Notes: generated by a model not told the origin, from the letters alone. Counted from the first letter of the stretch, positions 27,505 to 36,028 are shown. The stretch is 64,000 nt of DNA from Nocardia thailandica NBRC 100428 (GCF_000308795.1 NZ_BAGK01000312.1:1-64000); one strand, 5' to 3'. Made by a program: numbers and translations.

Positions 27505-29139
27505 TCAGGCCGCCGCCGCCCGGTTGGCCCGTGTGCTCGGTTGGTAGAGGCCGAGGTGGACTCGGCACTGGGTGCAGAAGCCATCGTCGTGGACGGGGAC
27601 GTAGCGGGTGCAGGCTTCGCAACGTCCGCGCCGTTGCCCGGCCGGGACCGCTGGTCCGCCTCGCCGCGCAGGGCGCCGCGCGGGTGCGGGTTCACCGGCA
27701 GGTTCGTCGAGGAGGAAGTTGCCGTCCGCGTCGTAGCGGGGCGCACCGGGCAGATCCTGGTTGGCGCGGAGGAACTGGTCAAGCCCGCGGGCGATCCACT
27801 CGGGTGCGCGGCGACGCACTTCATCTATCAACGCGACCGCCGCGGCGCGGTAGTGGGTGGCCCAGTAGGTGCAGTAGGCGATCGTGAGGTCGGTGGGGGT
27901 GAACCCGCCGGGCAGGGTCGGCAGGCCTGGCCGGTCGTCTTCGCGGCAGTGGTCGCACAGTCCGTCGTCGGAACGCAGCAGCCCGTCGCGGACGTGGACG
28001 GGTCGCCGGTCGGCTTCAGCGCGTTCGATGAAGCACACCACACACCGCCAGCCGTGGGTCGGGGTCATGGCGGTGCGGAAGTCGTCGAGCCCGTTGCCCT
28101 GGAACAGGTACTGATTGCGGCGGTCGGCTCGGGACCCGAGCCGGGTGCGGCGCTCAGCCCAAACTCGGGAGTCCTCCGGGTTCTGCACCCGTTCGCCGGC
28201 GAGGGCCCGGTCGTGATCGTGAGCGGCGGCGACATGACCGCAGTACTCGTGATCCCAGATCGCATCGATCAGCTCAGCAGACTTCGCCGCCGCCGCGCCA
28301 GCTCGGCGTCCGCCAGCAGTGGCGGTGGTGGCACCGGTGAGGCGGACACCACGGTCGAGGAGTTCGGCGATGCGCCGGTTCACCCGGTCCCGGTCGTCGA
28401 TTTCAGTGTCGACATAGAGCGCCTCGGCGACGTAGTCGCGCACGACCAGCGGTTCGTGCTCGGCCGGGCGGCGTTTACCCCGCGAGGCGGCGCGGTCGCG
28501 GATCTGCTCGGGTGTCAGGCGGGAGGCATCGACCCGGCGTGTGGCGGGTGCGGACAAGCGCGGCAGCGGGTTGCGCCACACCCGGATGGACTGACGCGGC
28601 ATCTCCGCGGTGTCGAGTTGGGCGTGCAGGGCGGCGAACTCGTCAGCGACGCTGGTGCGGTTGGCGCGGGCCCGGTTCTCCAGGACCTGAGCCAACGCGG
28701 CATCGGAGTGCGAGTGCAGGCCGGGGTCGGTGTCGGGGACCAGACATAGCAGGCGCTCGCGTTCGAGGTCGTCGCCCTGGCTCCAGCGTGCTCGCAGCCG
28801 CGTGAGGGCGGCCTCGCGCGGGTAGAGGGTGAAACACTCGACCATGAAGTCGAGCACGTCCCAGTCGGCGTCGGTCGCCAGGTCCAGCGCGGACCGGAAC
28901 CTGGCGATCGCGGCGCGGCGGTCACGGGCGAACTCGACCTCGATGGCGGAGATCGCGTCGAGGAATGCATGTGTGCCTGGGACGGTCGCCGGCTCACTGG
29001 CGGGTTCGTCGCCGACGTGGATCGGCTCGGGGTCGGTGGTGATGCCGGAGGCGGTCATGTCGAGTTCGTGGAGTTCGAGTCCCGGCTTGAGGGTGTAGGT
29101 GGTGTTGGGGACGGCGGATGCGGATACGTCGATGGACAC
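27505..29139 (-). CDS. Relaxase-associated zinc protein homologous to the TraA C-terminal region (544 aa)
   Basis: The GTG at 29139 follows TCAGGAGACC, the ribosome site; the frame upstream to 29511 runs through an inverted repeat and is rejected. A helical region (IARFRSALDLATDADWDVLD, LVPDTDPGLHSHSD, about residues 65-140) aligns with the relaxase segment AFQNLQTTLTEAQQAVLNAV ... HACTPTTDPGV. A zinc module (WRCVVCFIERAEADRRP, RSDDGLCDHCREDDRPG) aligns with the relaxase CVECNLERSRTDTTP and SDDGLCQPCRDNGHTG. A second ribbon closes the protein (CEACTRYVPVHDDGFCTQC). It has no catalytic motif. It probably works with the relaxase, for example as a relaxosome or DNA-binding partner. Confidence 0.75.
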   Translation of the reverse strand: MSIDVSASAVPNTTYTLKPGLELHELDMTASGITTDPEPIHVGDEPASEPATVPGTHAFLDAISAIEVEFARDRRAAIARFRSALDLATDADWDVLDFMVECFTLYPREAALTRLRARWSQGDDLERERLLCLVPDTDPGLHSHSDAALAQVLENRARANRTSVADEFAALHAQLDTAEMPRQSIRVWRNPLPRLSAPATRRVDASRLTPEQIRDRAASRGKRRPAEHEPLVVRDYVAEALYVDTEIDDRDRVNRRIAELLDRGVRLTGATTATAGGRRAGAAAAKSAELIDAIWDHEYCGHVAAAHDHDRALAGERVQNPEDSRVWAERRTRLGSRADRRNQYLFQGNGLDDFRTAMTPTHGWRCVVCFIERAEADRRPVHVRDGLLRSDDGLCDHCREDDRPGLPTLPGGFTPTDLTIAYCTYWATHYRAAAVALIDEVRRRAPEWIARGLDQFLRANQDLPGAPRYDADGNFLLDEPAGEPAPARRPARRGGPAVPAGQRRGRCEACTRYVPVHDDGFCTQCRVHLGLYQPSTRANRAAAA

Positions 29140-29216
29140 AGTGGTCTCCTGACTTCGATGGTGAGGCAAGCTCGGCACCGTGAGCGGGCTGGGACTGCCA
29201 CGCTCTTCGCGACATA

Positions 29217-29442
29217 GGGGTGCCGGGCTGGGGTGGGCCCAGCCGAGGGCGTCCGACCAGGTCAGTGGGCGACGCGACGGCAGGAACGCGCCAAAGCGTG
29301 CGCGAACGAATTCCTGCCCCAGACCGGCGGACTCGGCTGGGTGGGGAGGGGAATTCGTTCGTGCCGGGCGCGGGCCTGACGGCGTGGCGCACGCTGGCCT
29401 GGTAGCCCTCGAGCGGCTGGGCCCGCCCCAGCACGGTGCCCC
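29217..29442. repeat. Long imperfect inverted repeat, candidate oriT or regulatory hairpin
   Basis: The arms 29217-29314 and 29350-29442 are imperfect reverse complements, separated by 35 bp. The inner 12 bp are exact (CGAACGAATTCC and GGAATTCGTTCG). The outer ends also match closely (GGGTGCCGGGCTGGGGTGGG against GGGCACCGTGCTGGGGCGGG read from the other strand). Between them CAGCCG, ACCAGG and GACGGC-type blocks recur in order. It fills most of the 411-bp gene-free gap between ssb and the relaxase-associated gene, the only large gap in the transfer operon. Position fits an origin of transfer, but a transcriptional attenuator or a fold-back of mobile origin is possible. Confidence 0.55.
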
Positions 29443-29550
29443 GACCCACCACCTGCCTGCCCGGCTCGCCAGCCGCGGGCTTCCTGCCTGTGGGAACGGC
29501 ATGGCCAGCACCGGACCGCTGTATCTCGGAGCCGCAGACTCCGGTGGCCG

Positions 29551-30111
29551 CTAGAAGGGTGGTTCGCCGCTGATTCCGCTGGTGCCGGCTCCGGTGGTGG
29601 CAGGCGCTGCCCAAGGGTCGGCGTCGTCGGTGTCTGCGTGGGCTGCTTGCGTGTTCCACGGGTCGGTGTTGTTGCCGTGCGCGGTAGGTGCTCCGGCGGC
29701 GGGGTTCGTGGTAGGTCGACCGAATCCGCTGTCGGTGCCGGTGCGGCGGTTGGTGCGTGTGACAGTGGCGGTGGCGTAGCGCAGCGACGGTCCGACTTCG
29801 TCGACGTCGAGTTCGACAACGGTGCGTTTGTCGCCGTCGCGGGTCTGGTAGGTGCGCTGTTTCAAACGGCCGCTGACGATCACGCGCGCGCCCCGGGGCA
29901 GTGACTCGGCGATGTTCTCCGCGGCCTCGCGCCAGAGACTGCACCGCAGGAACAGTGCCTCGCCGTCTTTCCACTCGTTGGTTCTGCGGTCGAAGGAACG
30001 CGGCGTGGACGCGACGGTGAAGTTCGCGACCGCATCGCCGGCCGGGGTGAATCTGAGCTCGGGGTCGGCGGTGAGATTGCCGATGATTGTCACGCTGGTA
30101 TCGCCTGCCAT
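29551..30111 (-). CDS. ssb: Single-stranded DNA-binding protein (186 aa)
   Basis: Start MAGDTSVTIIGNLTADPELR with an AGAGGA site; the 13 codons upstream are not part of the family. The OB-fold is complete: FTPAGDAVANFTVAS, FLRCSLWREAAENIAESLPR, GARVIVSGRLKQRTYQTRDG. A Gly/Ala/Pro-rich linker leads to the tail GISGEPPF, which keeps the terminal Pro-Phe that binds partner proteins. It protects single-stranded DNA during transfer or replication. Linked with parB-like and relaxase genes, it is a plasmid-type SSB, not the chromosomal copy, which normally lies between rpsF and rpsR. Confidence 0.92.
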   Translation of the reverse strand: MAGDTSVTIIGNLTADPELRFTPAGDAVANFTVASTPRSFDRRTNEWKDGEALFLRCSLWREAAENIAESLPRGARVIVSGRLKQRTYQTRDGDKRTVVELDVDEVGPSLRYATATVTRTNRRTGTDSGFGRPTTNPAAGAPTAHGNNTDPWNTQAAHADTDDADPWAAPATTGAGTSGISGEPPF

Positions 30112-30169
30112 GAGCATCCTCTGGGGGGTCGAAGCACGGATGATGGGCACGGGGCCGGCCGATGTGCGG

Positions 30170-30289
30170 TCAGCTGTCGGTGGGGAAACCGCCCATGCTG
30201 GGTGGGGCGGGTGGCTGTCTGTCGTCGGTGGGCATCCCGCTGCCGCTAGATCCGCAAGTCCCCTGGTGGTCTCCGTGGCCGGATTCCAT
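30170..30289 (-). CDS. Tiny protein between ssb and the parB-like gene (39 aa)
   Basis: Its ATG shares the A of the previous stop (TGATG), so it can be translated by reinitiation. The product, MESGHGDHQGTCGSSGSGMP followed by TDDRQPPAPPSMGGFPTDS, is polar and disordered. It is too short for similarity arguments; the support is the stop-start overlap and the otherwise full packing of the operon. Confidence 0.4.
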   Translation of the reverse strand: MESGHGDHQGTCGSSGSGMPTDDRQPPAPPSMGGFPTDS

Positions 30290-30429
30290 CAGAGCTCGTT
30301 GTCGGTCCGGCTTTCGAGAGTCGGAAAGGTCGAACCGACCGTCCAGTGCAGCGTCACAGTGGCGTTCTCGATTTCGCGGGCTACGGCGGAGAGGCGGTCC
30401 GGTTCGTCCCCTTCGATCCGGACCGCCAA
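30289..30429 (-). CDS. Tiny protein with TTG start (46 aa)
   Basis: An AGGAGG site at 30438-30443 is followed by TTG 30429 and a frame encoding (M)AVRIEGDEPDRLSAVAREI then ENATVTLHWTVGSTFPTLES. The pattern (strand, amphipathic helix, strand) looks like a small folded domain. It starts 28 bp after the parB-like gene and is coupled to the next tiny ORF. The TTG start explains why the gene is easily overlooked. Confidence 0.5.
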   Translation of the reverse strand: MAVRIEGDEPDRLSAVAREIENATVTLHWTVGSTFPTLESRTDNEL

Positions 30430-30456
30430 ATAGGTGGCCCTCCTGATGATTTGGTC

Positions 30457-32244
30457 TCAGGCCGCGTCAGCGAGTTCGCCCGACTCTTCGCTGTCCTGCC
30501 TGACCGCTCCGTGCTCGGTGGGCTCGGCGACCCGTGACGGGTCCTCGGTCGACTGGATGGCGGGGATTGGTGCATGGGGGTCGAGGGGGATGAGTGTGTA
30601 GTCGAGGTCGCCGGTGGCGGCGAGTTCGACGTCGACGAGCGTGAACGGCTCGGTCTGGTCGCTGTTGCGCTGTCGGCGGTGCAGGTGTTGCCCGATCTGG
30701 GCGAGCAGTCGCAGGTAGCGGGGCCGTGCTGTGGCGTAGGGGTGGTGGTTGCGCCAGAGGTCCTTCTCGATCGAGGACTCGTGCGCGGCCAGTACCAGCC
30801 CGAGGGTGATCACGTGCGCTCGCCCACCCGCTGCATTGTCGGCTTTGTCGGTCAGGGCGGTGCGGGTGTCGGCGCCGAGCAGGTCCTGGGCCAGTGAGCG
30901 TGCGCGGGTTCCGCTGAGCAGGGTGGCGTCGTGGGCGAGGGACCAGGCTACGAACTCCGCGGCACCGGGCGGCGGAGTGCGCAGTGCGAGGACGCGGCGT
31001 AGGAACTCGACGCGCCGTTCCTTGGCCGCGGCGCCTCGCTTGTTCAGCTCGATCACTCGCCGTCGTTCGGTGCGCGCCTGCTCCACTGCGGCGGCCTGGG
31101 CGGCCGCGCCGTGGGCCGCGTCGCTCACCGCACCGGTACCCTCGCCGACGGTTGCGGTGGCGTGGACTCGGCGCTGCAGGCCGAGGGCATCGAGCTGGTC
31201 GGTGCGCAGCTGGTAGCCGGGGATCCAGGCGTCGCGGTAGGCCAAGCCCTGAAAGCTGCGCAGTCCGTCACGGGGTTCATCGAGCGCGGTGGTGGCGTCG
31301 AAGTCGACGCTGTCGGGATCGACGCCCAGACCGGTGTCGGGGTCATAGAGCTCGACATCCTCGACAAGATCGAGCGCGACCGGCCAGCGGGCGGGGTCGG
31401 CCTCGATCTGTTCCCAGCTGACCGGCTCTCCGTCGGCGTCGACGAGGTCGTCGACCGCCACGTACACCTCGGGGTCGAGGTCGAGGGAGTCGACGGTCAG
31501 GATCGGGTGCCCGGCTGCGGCGTAGGGGAGGGTGGCGGTGAGGCGGTCGCGGCGCTGCTGGCGGTCGGCGGCGATGAGCCGGGCGCGGTAGTCGAAGTTC
31601 CAGCGGCTCTCCGACAGGCGCTGGACGGCGTCGGTGTCGCCGAGGTGTTCGTAGCCGGCGAGGACCTCGAGTTGATCCAGGCTCCAGGATCGGTCGTCGA
31701 GCAGGGTGGCGGCGGTGGTGGAGCGGGCGATGGTGGCAGCTCGACGGATGCTGGAGGTGTCGGCTTGCAGGTCCTGGGCGATGCGGGTGACGGTGGCGCC
31801 GAGGTCGAGCATGTAGGCGACTCCGGCGGCGCGGGCGGAGTTGGTGAGCTCGATGCGGCGGTCGTTGAGGTTGATCTGGTCGATCGTGCGGGTGATCTGG
31901 CGTTCGGGATGATCCAGGTCCAGCTCGACCGGGCGGATGTAGACCGGGACCCGCGTGAGACCGAGGTGGCGGGCGATCAGGGCCCGGACCTGGCCGTCGA
32001 CCACGACCACCTGTCCGTCGGGGCCGCGTTCGGCCAGGATCGGATCCACCACGCCGAGGCGGCGGATCGAGTCGACCTGCTGCGGGTAGGCGTCGAGGTC
32101 GATCTGATCCTCGGGGCGCACGTTGTGACCGATGATCAACTCGGCGGGGTCCATGAGCCGGGCCTCGGCTTCGGCCGGCAGTGGGGCGAGCACTGCGATG
32201 TCATCGCTGATGTTGGTGTCGGCTTCGAGGGTCGCGGGGGGCAT
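30457..32244 (-). CDS. ParB-like nuclease/partition-domain protein (595 aa)
   Basis: The N-terminal ParB domain covers about residues 30-115: PAELIIGHNVRPEDQ, VDSIRRLGVVDPILAERGPD, GQVVVVDGQVRALIARHLGL, VPVYIRP. A KorB/ParB-like HTH follows near 150-185 (YMLDLGATVTRIAQDLQADT). The long remainder is helical and unassigned and far exceeds a normal ParB (about 300 aa). There is no parA next to it. Such extended ParB proteins occur in actinobacterial plasmids, probably as DNA-binding regulators. The ATG at 32244 has an AGGAAGGA site; the frame upstream is low-complexity. Confidence 0.85.
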   Translation of the reverse strand: MPPATLEADTNISDDIAVLAPLPAEAEARLMDPAELIIGHNVRPEDQIDLDAYPQQVDSIRRLGVVDPILAERGPDGQVVVVDGQVRALIARHLGLTRVPVYIRPVELDLDHPERQITRTIDQINLNDRRIELTNSARAAGVAYMLDLGATVTRIAQDLQADTSSIRRAATIARSTTAATLLDDRSWSLDQLEVLAGYEHLGDTDAVQRLSESRWNFDYRARLIAADRQQRRDRLTATLPYAAAGHPILTVDSLDLDPEVYVAVDDLVDADGEPVSWEQIEADPARWPVALDLVEDVELYDPDTGLGVDPDSVDFDATTALDEPRDGLRSFQGLAYRDAWIPGYQLRTDQLDALGLQRRVHATATVGEGTGAVSDAAHGAAAQAAAVEQARTERRRVIELNKRGAAAKERRVEFLRRVLALRTPPPGAAEFVAWSLAHDATLLSGTRARSLAQDLLGADTRTALTDKADNAAGGRAHVITLGLVLAAHESSIEKDLWRNHHPYATARPRYLRLLAQIGQHLHRRQRNSDQTEPFTLVDVELAATGDLDYTLIPLDPHAPIPAIQSTEDPSRVAEPTEHGAVRQDSEESGELADAA

Positions 32245-32278
32245 GGGGGAGTCCTTCCTGACGAGTGTCGGACGGGGG

Positions 32279-32542
32279 TCAGCGGGTGTGGGTGCGGCGG
32301 CGGACGTTGAGCGGGAACAGCAGCAGCGCGCCGGTATCGGGGTCGGGGCGGTAGGTCCAGTACTTGGCGCGCCAGTGCGGGAACTCGGCGCTCCAGCGTT
32401 CGAGCACCGGGTTGCCTTCCAGCGCGGTGGTCGGTCCGGCCAGGCCGAGGTGCTCACGGTGGGTGTAGTCGCTGCGCGAGATCGACTCCAGGACGCCAGG
32501 GTCGTGGCCGGTGTCGATGACGGGTGCGGGGGAGGTGCTCAT
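32279..32542 (-). CDS. Small protein at the head of the transfer operon (87 aa)
   Basis: ATG 32542 is preceded by TCAGGAGATCCC. The product is acidic at first (MSTSPAPVIDTGHDPGVLES) and ends in an aromatic/basic segment (EFPHWRAKYWTYRPDPDTGA, LLLFPLNVRRR). No family recognised. It begins the minus-strand operon and is 34 bp from the parB-like gene; the operon promoter must lie in 32543-32660. Confidence 0.65.
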   Translation of the reverse strand: MSTSPAPVIDTGHDPGVLESISRSDYTHREHLGLAGPTTALEGNPVLERWSAEFPHWRAKYWTYRPDPDTGALLLFPLNVRRRTHTR

Positions 32543-32658
32543 GGGATCTCCTGACTGGGGGAAGGGAGTGCGTCGGCCCTAGCGGAAACCGCGGACAGGA
32601 TCACGCTGGATGTTTGCTGGCTGTGGTTGGGAAAGGGCGCGGCGATGGCCAGAAGCAG

Positions 32659-33175
32659 GTGAGTGGGCTGGGAAGGTATGCGCCGATGCTGGCGACCGCG
32701 GGCACGGCGCCCGTCGATGAGGACCGCTGGGCCTATGAGGTGAAATTCGACGGCATCCGCGGCCCTGACCTTATGTCGATTCACCGGTGCGGTTGGAGTC
32801 GCGCAACGGCAACGACATCACCGTCGCATGGCCGGAACTGGCAGGGTTGGCGCCGGCAGAGCCGGGGTTCGTGGTCGACGGGGAGATCGTGATCGAGCAT
32901 GCGGGCAAGTCGTCGTTCAAGGCGCTGGCCCCGCGGATGCATCAACGCAACCCCGCCGTGATCGGTGAGCTGGCCGCGTCCACGCCGGCGACGTACATGA
33001 TTTTCGACCTGCTCCAGATCGGGGGCCGTTCCTTGATCGAGCTGCCCTACAGCCAGCGCCGCACACTGCTCGAGCAGACCCGGCTGGCGGGCCCGCATTG
33101 GCAGATCCCGCACCTGCTGCCGCGCCCAGGCCGCTGGCGATGTCGAAGGAACTCGGGCTCGAAGGGATCTTGTAG
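32659..33175 (+). pseudogene. Broken ATP-dependent DNA ligase (LigC/LigD-ligase type)
   Basis: GTG 32659 opens VSGLGRYAPMLATAG, followed by WAYEVKFDGIRG with the adenylated Lys of motif I (KFDG.R). The match then moves to a second frame at about 32790 (LESRNGNDITVAWPELAGLA, FVVDGEIVI = motif III region, YMIFDLLQIGGRSL) and to a third at about 33145 (MSKELGLEGIL, where motif IV would read EGIVAK) before a stop at 33173. Two frameshifts and loss of the OB domain make it non-functional. Intact relatives seal nicks in repair or end joining. Confidence 0.75.
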
Positions 33176-33934
33176 CCAGGGTTTGAAACTGACCAATCGA
33201 CCAAGCGAATGCTGTCTGCAGTTTCTGCTCGTGCCGATAGGTCTGCGGTCGGAGGTGCGGCGTCGGTGGCCTCAGTCACGCTTGTTCGAGGAACGCCGAT
33301 GACCTGCTCGGACCGGCTACCGTCGACAGTGTCGAAACATCATCGCCGCCTCCCTCAGCGGATTGTGCGCCGATCCAGAACACGAAGAGCATCGCCATGC
33401 GAACACAGTTGCCCCTGAAGGGCGGGCTGTTCGTCATGGCGTCAGATCATTCGGTCAATGACCGTGTATGCACAACCGATCTTCGATGGAATCCGCTCCG
33501 ACAAGACCCTGATGAGGTCGGTCTGCCCAGTTGATCAGCGTTCGGAGACCGTCGCCTTCCGAACACCGAGAGCGGGCGTGGGGCCTGCGGGTGCCTACCG
33601 GACGGCCGGCCCGCATGATGATCGGTTCTGGATCGTGCCAAATGATCCTGATCTGCTCGTCGATGGCGCACCATAGAGCATGGCGGATTCCGAGGTCACG
33701 TGGAACTCTCCCTGAGCCTCGACGAGATCCGCACTCAGCTGGTGGAGGCTACGGCGGGTCACCCGCCGCTAATGACGATCAGTGCGATCTCAGGGCCCCC
33801 GACCCGCGCGCGTCGGCTCGCCGGGCGACACCGCAACCCGGTGAGTTACCCCCGACGTCCGGCCCGATATCGCGTCTCACCTGCATAGGGAGACCGGTTC
33901 GGGCCGGACGTTTTGGGGTGTCCAGCACAGATAT
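33176..33934. other. Gene-poor stretch between ligase remnant and island
   Basis: No frame here has a good start, ribosome site and coherent sequence. One minus-strand stretch around 33470-33690 (LWCAIDEQIRIIWHDPEPII, MRAGRPVGTRRPH) looks like decayed coding sequence but has no start. The composition is mixed and no tRNA or strong hairpin is visible. Confidence 0.4.
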
Positions 33935-33946
33935 AGCACGAATTGA
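33935..33946. repeat. Candidate attL core
   Basis: AGCACGAATTGA lies 20 bp beyond the integrase stop codon and recurs exactly at 48255-48266, just after the last island gene and its terminator. Twelve bases are short but plausible for a tyrosine-integrase core. No tRNA overlaps it. Confidence 0.45.
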
Positions 33947-33965
33947 AGCGTACAACCCCGGCCCA

Positions 33966-35147
33966 CTACAGCGCTTCGGAGTAGTCGACCACGGTCCCGT
34001 CCCGGTCGATGTAGTGCGTCTGCGTGACTTTGCTGCCCGGCTTGTGCCGCGCCATCTCCTGGGCCGCGCCGAGCCCGTGAGCGTCGTAGACGCGGGTGAC
34101 GGCGGTCTTCCGCAAGGTCTTCGGGGTCGACCAGTCGAGTTCGGTCCCGGCGACAATCTTCCGGTAGACACCCCGGATGTCGTCGGGGTTGATCGGCCCG
34201 CCGTGGCGGGTCTCGAACACCAGCACCGCGTCCGGCCGGGCCGCTAGCTTGCGCTTGCGCAGGATCGACAGGCAGGCCGCCGACACCTTGACCACCCCGG
34301 CAGACTCGTCGGTCTTCGGGTAGTCCTGGCGACGGACCTTCTTCTTGCCGGTGTCGTCCTTGTCGACGATCGTCCCGGTGATCTCGACCGTTCCCGCGTC
34401 ATAGTCGATGTCTTCCCACCGCACCGCGAGCGCCTCGCCGAGTCGCCCCGCGAGTTCGTAGGTCAGTTGGGTCACGTCCAGAAAGCGGCGATCGGTCCGG
34501 CACCGAGGACGCGCGAAGTAGTCGGTTTCGAGTTGGCGATACTGCGCGTACTGCTCGACGGTGAACGCGCGCGGCCGGGGTGCGCTTCGGGTGCTCGGCG
34601 TCGTGCGGTCGAACGGGTTCACCTCCAGCGCGTCGTCCAACACGGCCATGTCGAACGCGCCCGTGAGGATGGTCTTGTGCCAGCGTCGAATGGTCCCCGC
34701 TGGCAACTGATTCAGGTAGTTCTCTGCCATCGACGCGCGCACCCGGCCGATCTTCTGCTTACCGAGCGGTGACCCGAGGATGGTCACCTTGTCCGCCGAG
34801 CCTTTCTCGGCCGGGTGAATCTGGGCGTAGTACTGCCCGACGGTCTGCGGACGGGAGCCCTTGGTGGTCTTGTACCGCTCGAACCACATCAACACCAGTT
34901 CGCCGACCGTGGTGTCTGGCGTGATCGTCTCCCCGAGCGGGCCGACCCGCTTCCGGCCGACAAGCTTCTTTTTCAGCCGGTCGACGGCTGCCGGTTTGGT
35001 GCGGCCGTACGCCTGCACAAGGCGGGTTTCGCCGTCGGCGTCGCCGTACCGGCACCAGGCGCGCCACTTGCTCGACGCGGGGCGGGTGTCGCTGGACTTC
35101 GCGGTGATCTCGCCGTATGTCCCGGCGGTGGTCTTCGGCCTAGGCAT
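33966..35147 (-). CDS. int: Tyrosine integrase (393 aa)
   Basis: Integrates and excises the island by strand exchange. The N-terminal arm-binding part is basic (MPRPKTTAGTYGEITAKSSD, DRLKKKLVGRKR). The SAM-like core-binding domain covers about residues 75-190. The catalytic domain has Arg I in TYELAGRLGEALAVRWEDID, the second Arg in WSTPKTLRKTAVTRV and the nucleophile region ARHKPGSKVTQTHYIDRDG with the Tyr. The usual HxxR histidine appears replaced (TPKTLR), as in some actinophage integrases. Stop and candidate attL are adjacent, the usual int-att order. Confidence 0.92.
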   Translation of the reverse strand: MPRPKTTAGTYGEITAKSSDTRPASSKWRAWCRYGDADGETRLVQAYGRTKPAAVDRLKKKLVGRKRVGPLGETITPDTTVGELVLMWFERYKTTKGSRPQTVGQYYAQIHPAEKGSADKVTILGSPLGKQKIGRVRASMAENYLNQLPAGTIRRWHKTILTGAFDMAVLDDALEVNPFDRTTPSTRSAPRPRAFTVEQYAQYRQLETDYFARPRCRTDRRFLDVTQLTYELAGRLGEALAVRWEDIDYDAGTVEITGTIVDKDDTGKKKVRRQDYPKTDESAGVVKVSAACLSILRKRKLAARPDAVLVFETRHGGPINPDDIRGVYRKIVAGTELDWSTPKTLRKTAVTRVYDAHGLGAAQEMARHKPGSKVTQTHYIDRDGTVVDYSEAL

Positions 35148-35273
35148 CGTCGGCCCCGTTAGGCTTGTTCATTGCTGCTGCTTTCTTCCTTGGATGGGGT
35201 GTTGGTGGTGGCGCTGTGGCCCCCGTCGCTCGCAGTTGGCGCTACGAGATTCCGGCGGGGGTCACCCTTGTGT

Positions 35274-35774
35274 TCATGAGGTGTCGGCGGCGCTTCCCTT
35301 CCCCCGAGCGCGGGTCGCGTCGTCGGCGAGCGCAAGCAAGTCCGGGCCGTCCCGGTCGCCGAATGACCATCCGGGCCGCGCCCGTAGTTGGAACTCGGCT
35401 ACCGCCGTCGGCGACGACCACCACGCGGGCGTCCCGAGCGGGTAGACGCCCTGGAGCCACTCCCACACCGACGCCGCCGGGGCCGTGCCTGCGGCGGTGA
35501 CCTGAACATCGGTCACGCCGGTGTCGGTATGCGGCATCAGTAGCGCGTTCGGGTTCACCCCGAGCCCGAACGCGAGCGTCGCGAGGTCGTCGACGTCGGC
35601 ACGGCGCGCGCCCCGCTCTATCTCGCTGATCATGGAATGGTTCAACGGCCGGTCGGTTCCCGCGAGCCTGTCCGCCAGCGCGCGCAGCGTGAGGCCCTGG
35701 CCCTTCCGTATGCGCGCGAGGTTCTCCCGCACCGTCTCGCCGGTCGGCCCTAGCTCGACCCGTCTTGTACCCAT
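35274..35774 (-). CDS. XRE-family repressor of the island (166 aa)
   Basis: MGTRRVELGPTGETVRENLA leads into a clear XRE HTH (LARIRKGQGLTLRALADRLA, NHSMISEIERGARRADVDDL, about residues 18-65). The C-terminal half (VWEWLQGVYPLGTPAWWSSP) is unassigned and lacks a LexA-type Ser/Lys protease pair. The start at 35774 lies seven bases after TATAGT, a good -10 box, so the mRNA is probably leaderless, as for many phage repressors. It lies upstream of int and divergent from the Xis-like gene, the position of the island's master switch. Confidence 0.85.
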   Translation of the reverse strand: MGTRRVELGPTGETVRENLARIRKGQGLTLRALADRLAGTDRPLNHSMISEIERGARRADVDDLATLAFGLGVNPNALLMPHTDTGVTDVQVTAAGTAPAASVWEWLQGVYPLGTPAWWSSPTAVAEFQLRARPGWSFGDRDGPDLLALADDATRARGKGSAADTS

Positions 35775-36007
35775 CTTGCAGACTATACGCGCGATATTCC
35801 CGATCGCCGAGCGAAATAGCCGCACGGCGTGACCTGCCTCACGTCACCGGCCGGGCGCGACGCTACCCCCGGCGGGTCGGGCTCGCGGTAGCCGCGCGAC
35901 GACTCGACGTAGGACCGAGCAACACCGCCGCGTGTCGGCGAACCGGTGTCAACGTTGCGCGTCACGGTTTACTGAAAATCGTTGCGGCACTGTGCAACAC
36001 GGCTCAA

Positions 36008-36028
36008 CGACACAAGCGACTTGTGTCG
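36008..36028. promoter_or_regulatory. Palindromic operator in the divergent control region
   Basis: CGACACAAG and CTTGTGTCG are perfect 9-bp inverted arms around CGA, in the 338-bp gene-free gap between the repressor (minus) and the Xis-like gene (plus). Its size fits an XRE dimer site. A weaker dyad, GTTGC/GCAAC, lies just upstream at about 35979-35996. It is a good candidate for the switch operator. Confidence 0.6.

Noticed and set aside
28994..29974. A 326-codon minus-strand frame across ssb and the inverted repeat
   Set aside because: It is out of frame with both real genes and crosses the inverted repeat; it has shadow composition.
33935..33946. A tRNA gene as the integration target
   Set aside because: No cloverleaf or T-loop consensus is visible on either side of the candidate att cores, so the target is not a tRNA.
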